58,907 nucleotides of DNA, taken from positions 1 to 58,907 of the forward strand of contig CAYOOT010000010.1 of assembly GCA_964405665.1 (NCBI GenBank), given 5' to 3'. Positions 37,008-45,915 of this stretch are shown piece by piece. Source of the DNA: CAYOOT01 sp964405665. GTDB lineage: Bacteria; Bdellovibrionota_C; UBA2361; SZUA-149; CAZDWZ01. Below the pieces are notes generated by a model that did no database searches, was not told the origin of the DNA, and was given only the letters and a program-made list of their open reading frames with translations. Position 1 is the stretch's first letter, and each line of letters begins with the position of its first letter. Made by a program: the position numbers and the translations under genes.

Positions 37008-38974
37008 GAATAAAAAGTAATAGATTCTTGATTTTGATTACAATAACTTGCCCAACCTCCAGCAAATGTCCGATGACGTGAAGCAATATTACCTTGCTGT
37101 GTGTAGAAACTTTCATAATTAGCATTATAAGATTGCATTGATTGCACATTGTTTGCTGACCAATAAACATCCAACATTTTTATTTGTCTGCCATATGCAT
37201 CGAACTCCACAACCTCATGCACCTGATATCCTACTGCTTTTGTTTTGGCATAATTATGTAAATAATTATTAATCTCATCTAAATTCTTATTAGTTTTAAG
37301 TATTGAAGTTTCCAGCTGCGCGATATCTCCATTTACCTTTAAACGCTGAATTTCTTTCTGCTGTGCATCAATATACCAATACCACTGCGATGCCTTTTCG
37401 GTGGGCAAGAAATGCTTGTGTTGATCTAAAAAAGAAACTTTGGAGTTTAATTCCATAAGACGTTGATCTATTGTCTTATTCTGATTGGCTATCGCTGCCG
37501 GCATTGGTGAAGGGATAGGGTTTACAGGAACTGAATTTGGCACAAGAACTCTTGTTGGATCTTGTTTTACTATTGTCCTTTCTTTCGGAACAGCTGGAGA
37601 TTTCTGCTGATTACTACTTGCCTGGGGCCTTGCTGCTTCAGGTGATCTTAGGGGTCTGCTTTGCACTATAGCATTTTCTTGAATATTAAAATTCTTAGGG
37701 CCAAAATTAGTACCAAAATCAACAATCGCTCCACCAATCTGATAATTCCCTTGATTATGAAATATTAAATTATATCGATATTTTGTACTCGAACCGCTTG
37801 CGACTCTCTTGATTGAAATATCATCCGTTAAATTAAATGCCTTTCCGTCAACCTCTAAATCCATTGGAACTTTTACGCGACTTGGAGAACCAGAATGATT
37901 TTTATCAATAAAAACCTCTCTAATTTGTTTTCTATCAGTAGTTACAAAATATGCTTCCTTAATTACCTTTTCCGGAACAGGCCTTACTACTTCTGGAATT
38001 GGTTTTGCTACTTTCTGAGGCGGTACTTTCACCGCTTGAGTTGCTGCGCTTTGTTCTCTAATAACTGGAAATGGTTTTGAATTACTGCTTTCATTTTCTC
38101 GCTGATTTCCCGGAACAAATGCTCCCTTGAAACTTTCCAAACGACTTCTGGCACTTTTTAAATTAGTTTCCAAATTGGTTTTTGCAGTGCCTTTAATATT
38201 AGGATCTCTTTGAATACCGGCAAGATTTCTAACATTTTTTTCCAAAAAAGCTCCTACAGCTTTCGGAATAGGATCAGAAGAATCAAACAAATGAGGAGAA
38301 TCCTTTATTGCTTGTTCATAACGTGTGACCAAAGGCTCTGCCACGCTCACGGTGTAGTTTGGATTTTCTCTTGTACTTCCGGCTAAAGCAAGTTGCACTT
38401 CTTTATTCCTTCTTTCTCTTGTATGGGGCGATTGCTGCCACGGCTCTCTGTTTTTATCTATTTCTCTTGATAACTCTGCCATTTCTTGCTTTCTATCAAT
38501 TTCTGCTTGATTTCTTTGTTCCGTTAAAACACGCCCTTTCTCTCTGCCTTCTTCCAATATTTCATGATATAAGCTTCCGTTGGCTAAGAACATAAGGTTT
38601 GACCTGATGATTCCTTTTTCCAAAATATCTGAAAGAGCAATCCCTGGTTTGAAAAGAGATTCTTTTTTACCGGAATATATAATACTCTCTTGTGCTTTTT
38701 CCTCATAAGCCTTGTTCGTTCTTGGATTCACAAATAGATATGCCGCTTCAGGATTCGCTTTAATGATATTAAATGCGTTCTGCGTAAGAACTTTTCCTTT
38801 GTATTCCGCATAAGAATCTGAGTTACTAACGCTCTCTTGGAGCTTGCCTAAAGCTCGCATATAATCAGGATTATCTTTTAAGCACTGAGCAATCTTTTCT
38901 CCTAAACTACTCCCGCTAGCAGGCAATTTTACTGAATCTGCAGGCTGCTTATTTGTTCTCGCTATAGTACTCAT
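36971..38974 (-). CDS. Large unknown protein (667 residues)
   Basis: No family is recognised and there is no signal peptide. Residues 1-290 are polar and helical with charged coiled-coil runs (REKGRVLTEQRNQAEIDRKQ). Residues about 310-335 and 455-505 are Pro/Gln/Ser-rich linkers. Residues 340-440 look beta-rich (DRKQIREVFIDKNH, YRYNLIFHNQGNYQIGG). Residues 510-600 are coiled coil. The C-terminus is rich in Tyr, Asn and Gln. This modular layout without membrane segments could fit a secreted effector or a scaffold; that is a guess. It follows the groEL terminator and is probably a separate transcript. Confidence 0.7.
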   Translation of the reverse strand: MSTIARTNKQPADSVKLPASGSSLGEKIAQCLKDNPDYMRALGKLQESVSNSDSYAEYKGKVLTQNAFNIIKANPEAAYLFVNPRTNKAYEEKAQESIIYSGKKESLFKPGIALSDILEKGIIRSNLMFLANGSLYHEILEEGREKGRVLTEQRNQAEIDRKQEMAELSREIDKNREPWQQSPHTRERRNKEVQLALAGSTRENPNYTVSVAEPLVTRYEQAIKDSPHLFDSSDPIPKAVGAFLEKNVRNLAGIQRDPNIKGTAKTNLETNLKSARSRLESFKGAFVPGNQRENESSNSKPFPVIREQSAATQAVKVPPQKVAKPIPEVVRPVPEKVIKEAYFVTTDRKQIREVFIDKNHSGSPSRVKVPMDLEVDGKAFNLTDDISIKRVASGSSTKYRYNLIFHNQGNYQIGGAIVDFGTNFGPKNFNIQENAIVQSRPLRSPEAARPQASSNQQKSPAVPKERTIVKQDPTRVLVPNSVPVNPIPSPMPAAIANQNKTIDQRLMELNSKVSFLDQHKHFLPTEKASQWYWYIDAQQKEIQRLKVNGDIAQLETSILKTNKNLDEINNYLHNYAKTKAVGYQVHEVVEFDAYGRQIKMLDVYWSANNVQSMQSYNANYESFYTQQGNIASRHRTFAGGWASYCNQNQESITFYSHNFGYKGLIFK

Positions 38975-39060
38975 TCTAACTTCCTAATAAACTTCGTACT
39001 AAATTGTTATGCACTTTTGTTAAAAACTGTTAGCTATAATTTAGAAAATTACCAGCGGAA

Positions 39061-39090
39061 ATAAAAAAGGGCGTCCTAAGACGCCCTTTT
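39061..39090 (-). terminator. Intrinsic terminator after groEL
   Basis: GGGCGTC (39069-39075) and GACGCCC (39080-39086) form a perfect stem with extended A-T pairs and a 4-base loop, and the minus strand continues into TTTTTTAT. It lies 44 bases past the groEL stop. A second palindrome (GCCTAAT TTA ATTAGGC, 39100-39116) sits between it and the stop codon. Confidence 0.85.
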
Positions 39091-39133
39091 GAATAATAAG
39101 CCTAATTTAATTAGGCCCTTAGGTAAGGCAAAA

Positions 39134-40789
39134 TTACATCATTCCACCCATACCACCCATTCCTCCCATACCGCCCATTCCACCAGCTCCACCACCATGA
39201 CCATCTTTCTTGTCATCTGGCTTTTCAGCGATTATTGCTTCTGTTGTCAGCATTAAGCCGGCTACAGAGGCAGCATTTTGTAATGCTGAACGGCTTACCT
39301 TAGTTGGGTCGATCACACCGGCCTTCACTAAGTCTTCCATTTTTTCAGTCAAAGCATTGAAACCAACTGATGATTCAGCATTTTTTACGCGGTCTAAAAC
39401 CACGCTTGCTTCATGTCCAGCGTTAGTGACAATCGTGCGAATTGGCGCTTCTAAGGCTTTAGCAACAATTTGCAAACCAATTTTTTCTTCATCATTGCAT
39501 TTTACTGTATCCAGTACTTTTACAACTCTGATGTAAGCAACCCCACCACCAGGAACTACGCCTTCTTCTACCGCAGCGCGTGTGGCATGAAGAGCGTCTT
39601 CGACTCTGGCTTTCTTTTCTTTCATTTCGATTTCAGTTGCAGCACCAACATTGATTACAGCAACACCACCAACTAATTTAGCTAGGCGTTCTTGTAATTT
39701 TTCACGATCATAATCGCTAGTTGTTCCTTCAACTTGGTTGCGGATTTGCTTTACTCTAGCTTCGATGTCTTTCTTAACTCCGGCACCATCAATAATTGTT
39801 GTATTGTCTTTATCAATAACAACTCTTTTTGCTTGACCTAGACTGTCAATTCCAACACCTTCCAGCTTGATTCCCAAATCTTCACTGACGAATTTACCGC
39901 CAGTTAGAGTGGCAATATCTTCAAGCATTGCTTTTCTTCTATCACCAAATCCAGGAGCTTTAACTGAACAAATCTGTAAAGTTCCACGAATTTTGTTAAC
40001 AACTAAAGTTGCCAATGCTTCACCATCAACTTCTTCAGCGATGATTAACAATGGACGACCAGAACGTGCTGTTTGCTCAAGCAAAGGAAGCAAGTCTTTC
40101 ATGCTGCTAATTTTCTTTTCATAAATTAAAATGTAACAATTTTCCAAGACGCATTCCATTCTGTCTGGATCAGTTACAAAGTAAGGAGAAAGGTAACCAC
40201 GGTCAAACTGCATTCCTTCAACAACTTCTAGAGTTGTTTCCAGACCTTTTGCTTCTTCAACAGTAATCACTCCTTCCTTACCAACTTTTTCCATTGCTTC
40301 AGCAATGATGTTTCCAATGAAAGGATCGTTGTTTGCAGAAATACTGCCAACTTGTGCGATTTCTTCTTTGGTTTTTGTTGGTTTGGAAAGTTTTTTAAGC
40401 TCTTCAACAATAGCTGTAACTGCCTTGTCAATACCGCGCTTAATGCTCATTGGATCATGTCCGGCGGCAACCATTTTTGAACCTTCGCGGAAAATCGCGC
40501 GGGCCAAAACTGTTGCTGTTGTTGTTCCGTCACCAGCAACATCAGAAGTCTTAGAAGCAACTTCACGAACCATAGCAGCGCCCATGTTTGCGAATTTCCC
40601 TTCCAATTCAATTTCTTTTGCTACAGTAACTCCATCTTTAGTTACAGTCGGTCCACCGAAGGACTTTTCGATAACTACGTTACGACCGCGAGGTCCCATA
40701 GTTACAGCAACTGCATCAGCCAAGGCATTAACGCCTTTTAACATTTCATCTCTAGCATCTAGTCCGTATTCAAGAATTTTTACACCCAT
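39134..40789 (-). CDS. groEL: Chaperonin GroEL (Hsp60)
   Basis: Subunit of the 14-mer folding chamber. The 551-residue protein begins with LEYGLDARDEMLKGVNALADAV, has the ATP-binding GDGTTTATVLARAI and VEGVVPGGGVAYIR, and ends in a GGM repeat tail (GGMGGMGGMGGMM). Length and motifs are those of a standard housekeeping GroEL. It is 50 bases downstream of groES and ends in a strong terminator. No CIRCE element (TTAGCACTC-N9-GAGTGCTAA) was found upstream of groES. Confidence 0.98.
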   Translation of the reverse strand: MGVKILEYGLDARDEMLKGVNALADAVAVTMGPRGRNVVIEKSFGGPTVTKDGVTVAKEIELEGKFANMGAAMVREVASKTSDVAGDGTTTATVLARAIFREGSKMVAAGHDPMSIKRGIDKAVTAIVEELKKLSKPTKTKEEIAQVGSISANNDPFIGNIIAEAMEKVGKEGVITVEEAKGLETTLEVVEGMQFDRGYLSPYFVTDPDRMECVLENCYILIYEKKISSMKDLLPLLEQTARSGRPLLIIAEEVDGEALATLVVNKIRGTLQICSVKAPGFGDRRKAMLEDIATLTGGKFVSEDLGIKLEGVGIDSLGQAKRVVIDKDNTTIIDGAGVKKDIEARVKQIRNQVEGTTSDYDREKLQERLAKLVGGVAVINVGAATEIEMKEKKARVEDALHATRAAVEEGVVPGGGVAYIRVVKVLDTVKCNDEEKIGLQIVAKALEAPIRTIVTNAGHEASVVLDRVKNAESSVGFNALTEKMEDLVKAGVIDPTKVSRSALQNAASVAGLMLTTEAIIAEKPDDKKDGHGGGAGGMGGMGGMGGMGGMM

Positions 40790-40839
40790 GGTGAAACTCC
40801 CTTTATTTTGTTTTATTAAATTGTTATTAAATTTTAAAA

Positions 40840-41136
40840 TTATTCAACGATTGCAAGAACATCATCTTCTCGCATAATGAGTTTGTCCTCATTATCGATT
40901 TTTACTTCTGTTCCTGAGTATTTACCAAAAAGAACAACATCTCCTGCTTTGATATCTAGCGGAAGAGTTTTTCCATCATCAGTAATTTTTCCTTTACCAA
41001 CTGCTATGACTTTTCCTTTTTGAGGTTTTTCTTTTGCAGTATCAGGAATGATAATTCCAGAAGCAGTTTTTTCATCTTCAGAAATTCTTTCTACGATGAT
41101 TCGATCATGTAATGGACGAAGTGATTTTTTAGACAT
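40840..41136 (-). CDS. groES: Co-chaperonin GroES (Hsp10)
   Basis: Heptameric lid of GroEL. The 98-residue protein has LRPLHDRIIVERI at the start, the mobile loop with ASGIIIPDTAKEKPQKGKV, and GDVVLFGKYSGTEVKID. AAGGAG lies 12 bases upstream of the ATG. First gene of the groES-groEL operon; the 285-base region upstream should hold the promoter, but no clear sigma-32 or CIRCE site was seen. Confidence 0.97.
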   Translation of the reverse strand: MSKKSLRPLHDRIIVERISEDEKTASGIIIPDTAKEKPQKGKVIAVGKGKITDDGKTLPLDIKAGDVVLFGKYSGTEVKIDNEDKLIMREDDVLAIVE

Positions 41137-41397
41137 ACGCCTTTTATTCTCCTTAGTTAATATTAAGCAAAGTTAAAAATTTCTTTATTTTTTTAAAATC
41201 AAGAACATTGCAATTGAGAGCAGAGCTAATAGCATTTCCGACCTAAAAAGACAAGAAAGCCGCCCTACTTCGCCAAGTGTTTTAAGCATCGGATTACTGG
41301 ATGTCAAGGAAAGGGGATGATTTTTTAATAAGAAATTTGTTAATTAATTTTGTCTACAAAAAATAACTATGATTTTAAGGTCTTATTAAGATAATAT

Positions 41398-41409
41398 GGT
41401 GTCAGACAT
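41398..41409 (+). repeat. Solo copy of the REP-like motif
   Basis: GGTGTCAGACAT, matching GGTGTCAGACAA at 32318. It lies between groES and the ABC ATPase gene, 8 kb from the transposase remnant. Confidence 0.55.
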
Positions 41410-41421
41410 TTATATAATGGC

Positions 41422-42246
41422 CTAAGTTAAAAAACTCTGACTCTGTAAGTAATAATGCATTGCTTCCAATAAAGATAAAGATGGGGCAATTTTTTGAATT
41501 TTCATGTTGGAAGAATTAATTTCCTCCTCTTCCACAAAAGGCTCTAAATCATTTTTTCCTAAATTCTTGCAGAGATCGACAGAAACTTTGGCAATCGAAC
41601 CTGCCGTAACTAGATGACCATGATTTAAGACAATTACCTGATCGGCTAATCTTTCTACTATTTCCATTCGATGGGAGGAAATAATTAAAGACATGTTTTT
41701 GGACTCTTGCTGAAGGATCTCCACTAAGTTATTTGTTTGGGTAATATCGAGTCCATCAAAGGGTTCATCAAATAAAAACAACTTTGGTTGACAAATAAAT
41801 CCCGCTACAATTTGCACTCTTCTTCTTTGCCCCTTAGAAAGTTCTCGACCAAGTTTTTTTAAAAAAGGTGCAATTTCAAATAGCTCTAAATACTTTTTCC
41901 CTTCTTTTTTAAAATGATCTTTATTCTTATGTTTAAGTCGGGACCAAAGCTGCAAGTATTCTTCTACAGAAATATCTGAAAATATCGCCCCTGTTTCCGG
42001 AGAAAAGGCCATATCTTTTTGAGGAATGAGTAACTGAGAATCATTTTGCAAAATTAAGGCAAGTTGTCCAGTTTTTGGATAAAGTAAATTTAAAATAGTT
42101 TTAATTAAGGTAGATTTACCTGAACCATTTTGCCCAATAATCGCAATAATATTACCTCTCAACTCCAAGGCATTAATATCCAGGGCAATATTTTGTGCGT
42201 ATTGTACTTTTAAATTTGCAGCCCTAATATTAATTTCTGGTTTCAT
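41422..42246 (-). CDS. ABC transporter ATP-binding protein
   Basis: The 274-residue protein has Walker A GQNGSGKST (about 38-46), a degenerate signature LSKGQRRRV, Walker B LFLFDEPFDGLD and an H-loop in SLIISSHRMEI. A C-terminal extension of about 60 residues is unlike standard importers and fits exporter-type or CcmA/Gld-like ATPases. It follows the membrane protein gene by 2 bases and clearly works with it. Substrate unknown. Confidence 0.9.
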   Translation of the reverse strand: MKPEINIRAANLKVQYAQNIALDINALELRGNIIAIIGQNGSGKSTLIKTILNLLYPKTGQLALILQNDSQLLIPQKDMAFSPETGAIFSDISVEEYLQLWSRLKHKNKDHFKKEGKKYLELFEIAPFLKKLGRELSKGQRRRVQIVAGFICQPKLFLFDEPFDGLDITQTNNLVEILQQESKNMSLIISSHRMEIVERLADQVIVLNHGHLVTAGSIAKVSVDLCKNLGKNDLEPFVEEEEINSSNMKIQKIAPSLSLLEAMHYYLQSQSFLT

Positions 42247-42248
42247 TT

Positions 42249-43526
42249 TTATATATCCTCAAGGTGTGTTGCAAACCAGCGGGCATTAAGACGAAAGAAA
42301 TAAACGGTTAAAGTGAGAGCAAAAACAGAATGAAGCAAAAGAAAAACACTATTTATTTTAATAATTGGAAATAAGATTACCTGACTTAAGCCAACAATGG
42401 GAATTACCGCCAAAAAGTTTTTTAATATGCCGGCATAAAAACTCTCATTAAATAACGCCGGCACCCAAAAAACAAATCCCAAGATAAACAAAAATATTGT
42501 TGCATATTTATATGTCCAACTTATCAGCGAGGTCCTGTTCCTTAATTCGGAAATTGAAGAAATAACGGCAATCGTTGTTAGACTATTAAGAATTGCAAAG
42601 GCCCAAATAATAAAATCTTGTTTATTGCCAATAAATAATTGCAGAATGTCTTTAGGCACAGCATATCGATAAATTATTATATTTGCCGGTAAAGAGGTCA
42701 TCAGAAAGCAAAAAACTCTCAGCAACGTAATAATCCACATCGCCCCATAAAATTCCTTTTTACCGCAAGCGGCAACCAAGGGAAGTAAAACATCGTTTTT
42801 TGCAAAATACTGTAAAACCTTTTTATGTCCCAACAATGTCAGCCAAAGAGCAATGATAATCAACAAAGAAGAATTAATAATCAAGAACATCAACATTGAA
42901 GTTCTGGTTAAATTAATTGGCTGATTAAATCCCGGCAAATTAAACAACACCGTTCCTTGTGTTTTTTTTCTTTCGTCAGCAAGCTGTTTAAGCAAGTAAA
43001 ATTGATCGGAAAATATTTTCTGGGATTTTGATTCAACCAAAACATAAATTCCCGTAGCGGGCAAAGAAGTAACTTCCGATACTGCTTCAGCACCGATAAT
43101 CTTAATCGTCAAATCTGTTTGGCATCTTTTACAAAGATGAATTTTCTCTACCGACTCGCTAAATAAGGAAACATATGCCCCAGGATCATATGTTTCCGGA
43201 TTTTCTACATTGATTGCCACATCGATTGAATCCAAATTACATTCCGCACTGGGCTGCTTGTCTTCTTTCCAACGGCATACTTTAGGCTCTATGCTGATCT
43301 CATTTTTTCCATACAGTTTCGTTTTAATCCATTCCGCAAACTGATCGGGATAATCATGTCTTTCCCTGTATTGCGTAGCATCTTCCTCCAAGAAATGAAT
43401 ATAAGTCGTAGTCGAAAAAATCTCGATAATCGTAATCAGCAAACCAATAATTAATGGCCAAAAAAGCAAATTAAGAAATAGTCGAGGAATTTTTATTAAA
43501 GAAATGGCGATCTTGAGAGTTTTCAT
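42249..43526 (-). CDS. Probable ABC transporter membrane subunit
   Basis: Not a named family, but the gene is paired with an ABC ATPase with a 2-base gap. The 425-residue protein has a first membrane helix at about 15-38, then a large polar domain of about 160 residues outside the membrane. That domain includes a CKRCQ motif and other Cys (VCRWKEDKQPSAEC) that may form disulphides. About five or six more helices follow (about 210-415). One long loop after helix 1 is typical of exporter-type permeases. Confidence 0.75.
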   Translation of the reverse strand: MKTLKIAISLIKIPRLFLNLLFWPLIIGLLITIIEIFSTTTYIHFLEEDATQYRERHDYPDQFAEWIKTKLYGKNEISIEPKVCRWKEDKQPSAECNLDSIDVAINVENPETYDPGAYVSLFSESVEKIHLCKRCQTDLTIKIIGAEAVSEVTSLPATGIYVLVESKSQKIFSDQFYLLKQLADERKKTQGTVLFNLPGFNQPINLTRTSMLMFLIINSSLLIIIALWLTLLGHKKVLQYFAKNDVLLPLVAACGKKEFYGAMWIITLLRVFCFLMTSLPANIIIYRYAVPKDILQLFIGNKQDFIIWAFAILNSLTTIAVISSISELRNRTSLISWTYKYATIFLFILGFVFWVPALFNESFYAGILKNFLAVIPIVGLSQVILFPIIKINSVFLLLHSVFALTLTVYFFRLNARWFATHLEDI

Positions 43527-43622
43527 GAAAAACCTTAAAAACCTGATTTGTGGCTCTTATATATAGAGTTATGATTGAGAAATGAAAAAAGTTGCAGTTA
43601 CTTTGAAGAATCAGAAATAAAT

Positions 43623-44363
43623 CTATTTTTTAGCCACAACAAATGTTTGCTGACCAAAAATTTTCCACAATAGCGGCAATTTTAAATACCAGCTAACAAG
43701 AAATTTCTTATCTCCGGCAAAATGCCCTAAAGATGATTTGGCTGTATAAGGAAGAAATCTTGGTATTAATTTACTGATCTTGAATCCACTAACTTCTAAA
43801 GCTTCAACTAGGCTATGCTCAGTGAGAGCAATATGATGATCAATATAATCCCAATAGGCTGATCCGATATAGCGAATATTCGGTTGTAAAATCATCACCA
43901 GGCCACCGGGCTTAAGAATTTTGTGACACTCTTGTAATACTTCAAGCAACACCCTCTTTGTTGGCAAATGCTCTAAAAAATTACTCATAAACACGACATC
44001 TGCTTGATCGGGGAACAAGGAAGAAATTTCCGTTGCCGGAACCTGCAAAACCTCACAGCCAAAATTCTTTAACTCCAAAGCATGCGCACTGATATCAACA
44101 GCAATTTTTCTTTTTGCCTGAATATTCTTTAGAAAAAGTCCATCTCCTGCTCCAATATCAACTACTGTATCACTAGGAGAGATATATTTTTGAAAAAAGT
44201 CTTTTACTAAAATTGCCCAAGTCGCACCCCGTAAGTGCTCTTCTTGTGCGCAAAAACGACGTAGATAAATATCGTTTTCTAAACCGATACCTTCATCGAT
44301 TAATTTAAGTTTTGTTTGTTCTTTCATTTGCTCTTGATCCATTTTTAACTTGCCAAGCTTCAT
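43623..44363 (-). CDS. Class I SAM-dependent methyltransferase
   Basis: Rossmann-fold methyltransferase. The SAM motif VVDIGAGDGLFL is followed by IAVDISAHALEL, then VVFMSNFLEHLP and ILKPGGLVMILQPNIRYIG, as in the methyltransferase-11 group that often acts on sugars or lipids. ATG at 44363 is preferred over a TTG 24 bases upstream; an ATG at 44342 is also possible. It lies 48 bases after a polytopic membrane protein gene on the same strand, next to the FG-GAP gene cluster, so a glycan or lipid substrate is plausible. Confidence 0.85.
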   Translation of the reverse strand: MKLGKLKMDQEQMKEQTKLKLIDEGIGLENDIYLRRFCAQEEHLRGATWAILVKDFFQKYISPSDTVVDIGAGDGLFLKNIQAKRKIAVDISAHALELKNFGCEVLQVPATEISSLFPDQADVVFMSNFLEHLPTKRVLLEVLQECHKILKPGGLVMILQPNIRYIGSAYWDYIDHHIALTEHSLVEALEVSGFKISKLIPRFLPYTAKSSLGHFAGDKKFLVSWYLKLPLLWKIFGQQTFVVAKK

Positions 44364-44411
44364 AGCAGAAACCACAAGAAAAACCAATGAACTATCGGAG
44401 ATAGCAATGAT

Positions 44412-45692
44412 TTATTCTCGATTATTTGTGATATCAATTCGCCAATTATATGGATCTACTGTAAATTTCATGCTTTCGCCTTTTTTTAATTCTCTCAGTT
44501 TTTTGCCCGCATTCTTCGGCCAATTTTTATAGTGATAACTTCCCTTATATTTAAAATAACTCGATCCTGTGCAAACCATACATAAAAATAAAAAATAAGT
44601 AATATTTCTATAAAACAATTTCTCGCTCTTCCAAAAATAATTAAGTTGCATAAAACAAAGAAAAACAAAACTAATATAAGAAAGATAGAAATATCTTCCC
44701 GCTCCACCAGCACCATATCTAATCAAAACTTCAAGATTTAATTGGCTCGATATAAACTCGGCGCGATTTTTGATCAATATTCCATAAAATAAAATATTTA
44801 AAAGAATTAAAACAATTCCCAATAGGTTCCTTGTAATAATCATTGTCGGAACAATAAAAGCAATAAAAATTCCGGCAATAATATGTAAAGCAATTTCCGG
44901 AGCATAAACGATAAATGATTTAGGAAATAAATTTTGAATTATTCCTCGATAATAGACACCAGCAAAAATTCCCTGAATAAATTCCCAGAAAGTTCCATTG
45001 AAGTTTTCTACCTGGACTCCTTCTACATGGGTCAAAGTGTAATAAGAGGTAAATGCTGATGATAAAATAAAAGCGATCAGCGGTAGTTTATTCTTGCTTT
45101 TAAATAAACAAATAATAAAAAATGGCGTAAAAATTACCGCACTAGCCGCAGAGAAAGGAAGCAAAACTGAAAATAAACTTAAAAGAAAGAGTTGATATAA
45201 ATTAAGCGGCCGATCATCATCCCAACAATAAACCAGAATATGCAAAGCATTTAATATTAAATACCATTGCAAGTTACAAATTGAACCAATTACTTCATAA
45301 TTACAACCAAAAGCAGCAAGCGCTAAGGGAAACAAATGCCTTAAGGTATCGTGGGGAATATATTTTTTATAAAGCTCCGTAGAAAAAATACTTAAGGTAA
45401 TGCAATAAATAATAATAGTGGAAAGAAAAAACAAAAGTGGCGCAGCTTCCCACTGTCTACTTTCAACAATCAATTCCACAATAATTCTTGGAATAACTAA
45501 AAAATAATTTAAATGTGGCCTAAAAATATTTTCCAAGAATGAAGATTCATAGGCAGTTTTAAAAAAAATCCCGTCTTCTGCAAAAAATTGCGCTTGAAAA
45601 AGTTTTTGGGACATCCGGGCAACAACAATTACAAAAACACCGATTGTGGTGAGAAAAAGCCCGCTGTTAAGGAAATTTAATATTCGTCTCAT
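44412..45692 (-). CDS. Polytopic membrane protein, GT-C glycosyltransferase-like
   Basis: The 426-residue protein has about 10 hydrophobic segments. The first loop after helix 1 contains FFAEDGIFFKTAYESS; an acidic pair in the first external loop is a feature of GT-C lipid-phosphosugar-dependent glycosyltransferases. A polar C-terminus of about 40 residues follows the last helix. The family cannot be named. It is divergent from the first FG-GAP gene across a 200-base gap. Confidence 0.7.
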   Translation of the reverse strand: MRRILNFLNSGLFLTTIGVFVIVVARMSQKLFQAQFFAEDGIFFKTAYESSFLENIFRPHLNYFLVIPRIIVELIVESRQWEAAPLLFFLSTIIIYCITLSIFSTELYKKYIPHDTLRHLFPLALAAFGCNYEVIGSICNLQWYLILNALHILVYCWDDDRPLNLYQLFLLSLFSVLLPFSAASAVIFTPFFIICLFKSKNKLPLIAFILSSAFTSYYTLTHVEGVQVENFNGTFWEFIQGIFAGVYYRGIIQNLFPKSFIVYAPEIALHIIAGIFIAFIVPTMIITRNLLGIVLILLNILFYGILIKNRAEFISSQLNLEVLIRYGAGGAGRYFYLSYISFVFLCFMQLNYFWKSEKLFYRNITYFLFLCMVCTGSSYFKYKGSYHYKNWPKNAGKKLRELKKGESMKFTVDPYNWRIDITNNRE

Positions 45693-45915
45693 GAAATTAT
45701 CTCTTGAGCTCTGATGCTGTGAAAAAAAATCAACTTCAAACAGCAGCCTTACTCATAGAAAGTTAGTTCTAGTTAAAGCAATTGTCCAAAATAATAGTTC
45801 TAATACTAAAAATACCCTTTCACTACAAGAGCTTAACTATCTCTCTTCTTTCTTCAGAACCGAACTTATCTGGCATATTGATTGCACTACTCTTTTCTTG
45901 AGCGAAAAGAGATCT

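Noticed and set aside
39100..39116. Palindrome GCCTAAT-TTA-ATTAGGC as a second groEL terminator
   Set aside because: It has no T-run after it on the minus strand; the adjacent GGGCGTC stem is the better terminator.
39210..40877. Long plus-strand frames opposite groEL
   Set aside because: They are antisense shadows of groEL with no ribosome-binding sites and no sensible protein composition.
41137..41421. CIRCE or sigma-32 promoter before groES
   Set aside because: No TTAGCACTC inverted repeat and no convincing CTTGAA/CCCCAT pair was found; the AT-rich sequence gives only chance -10 boxes.
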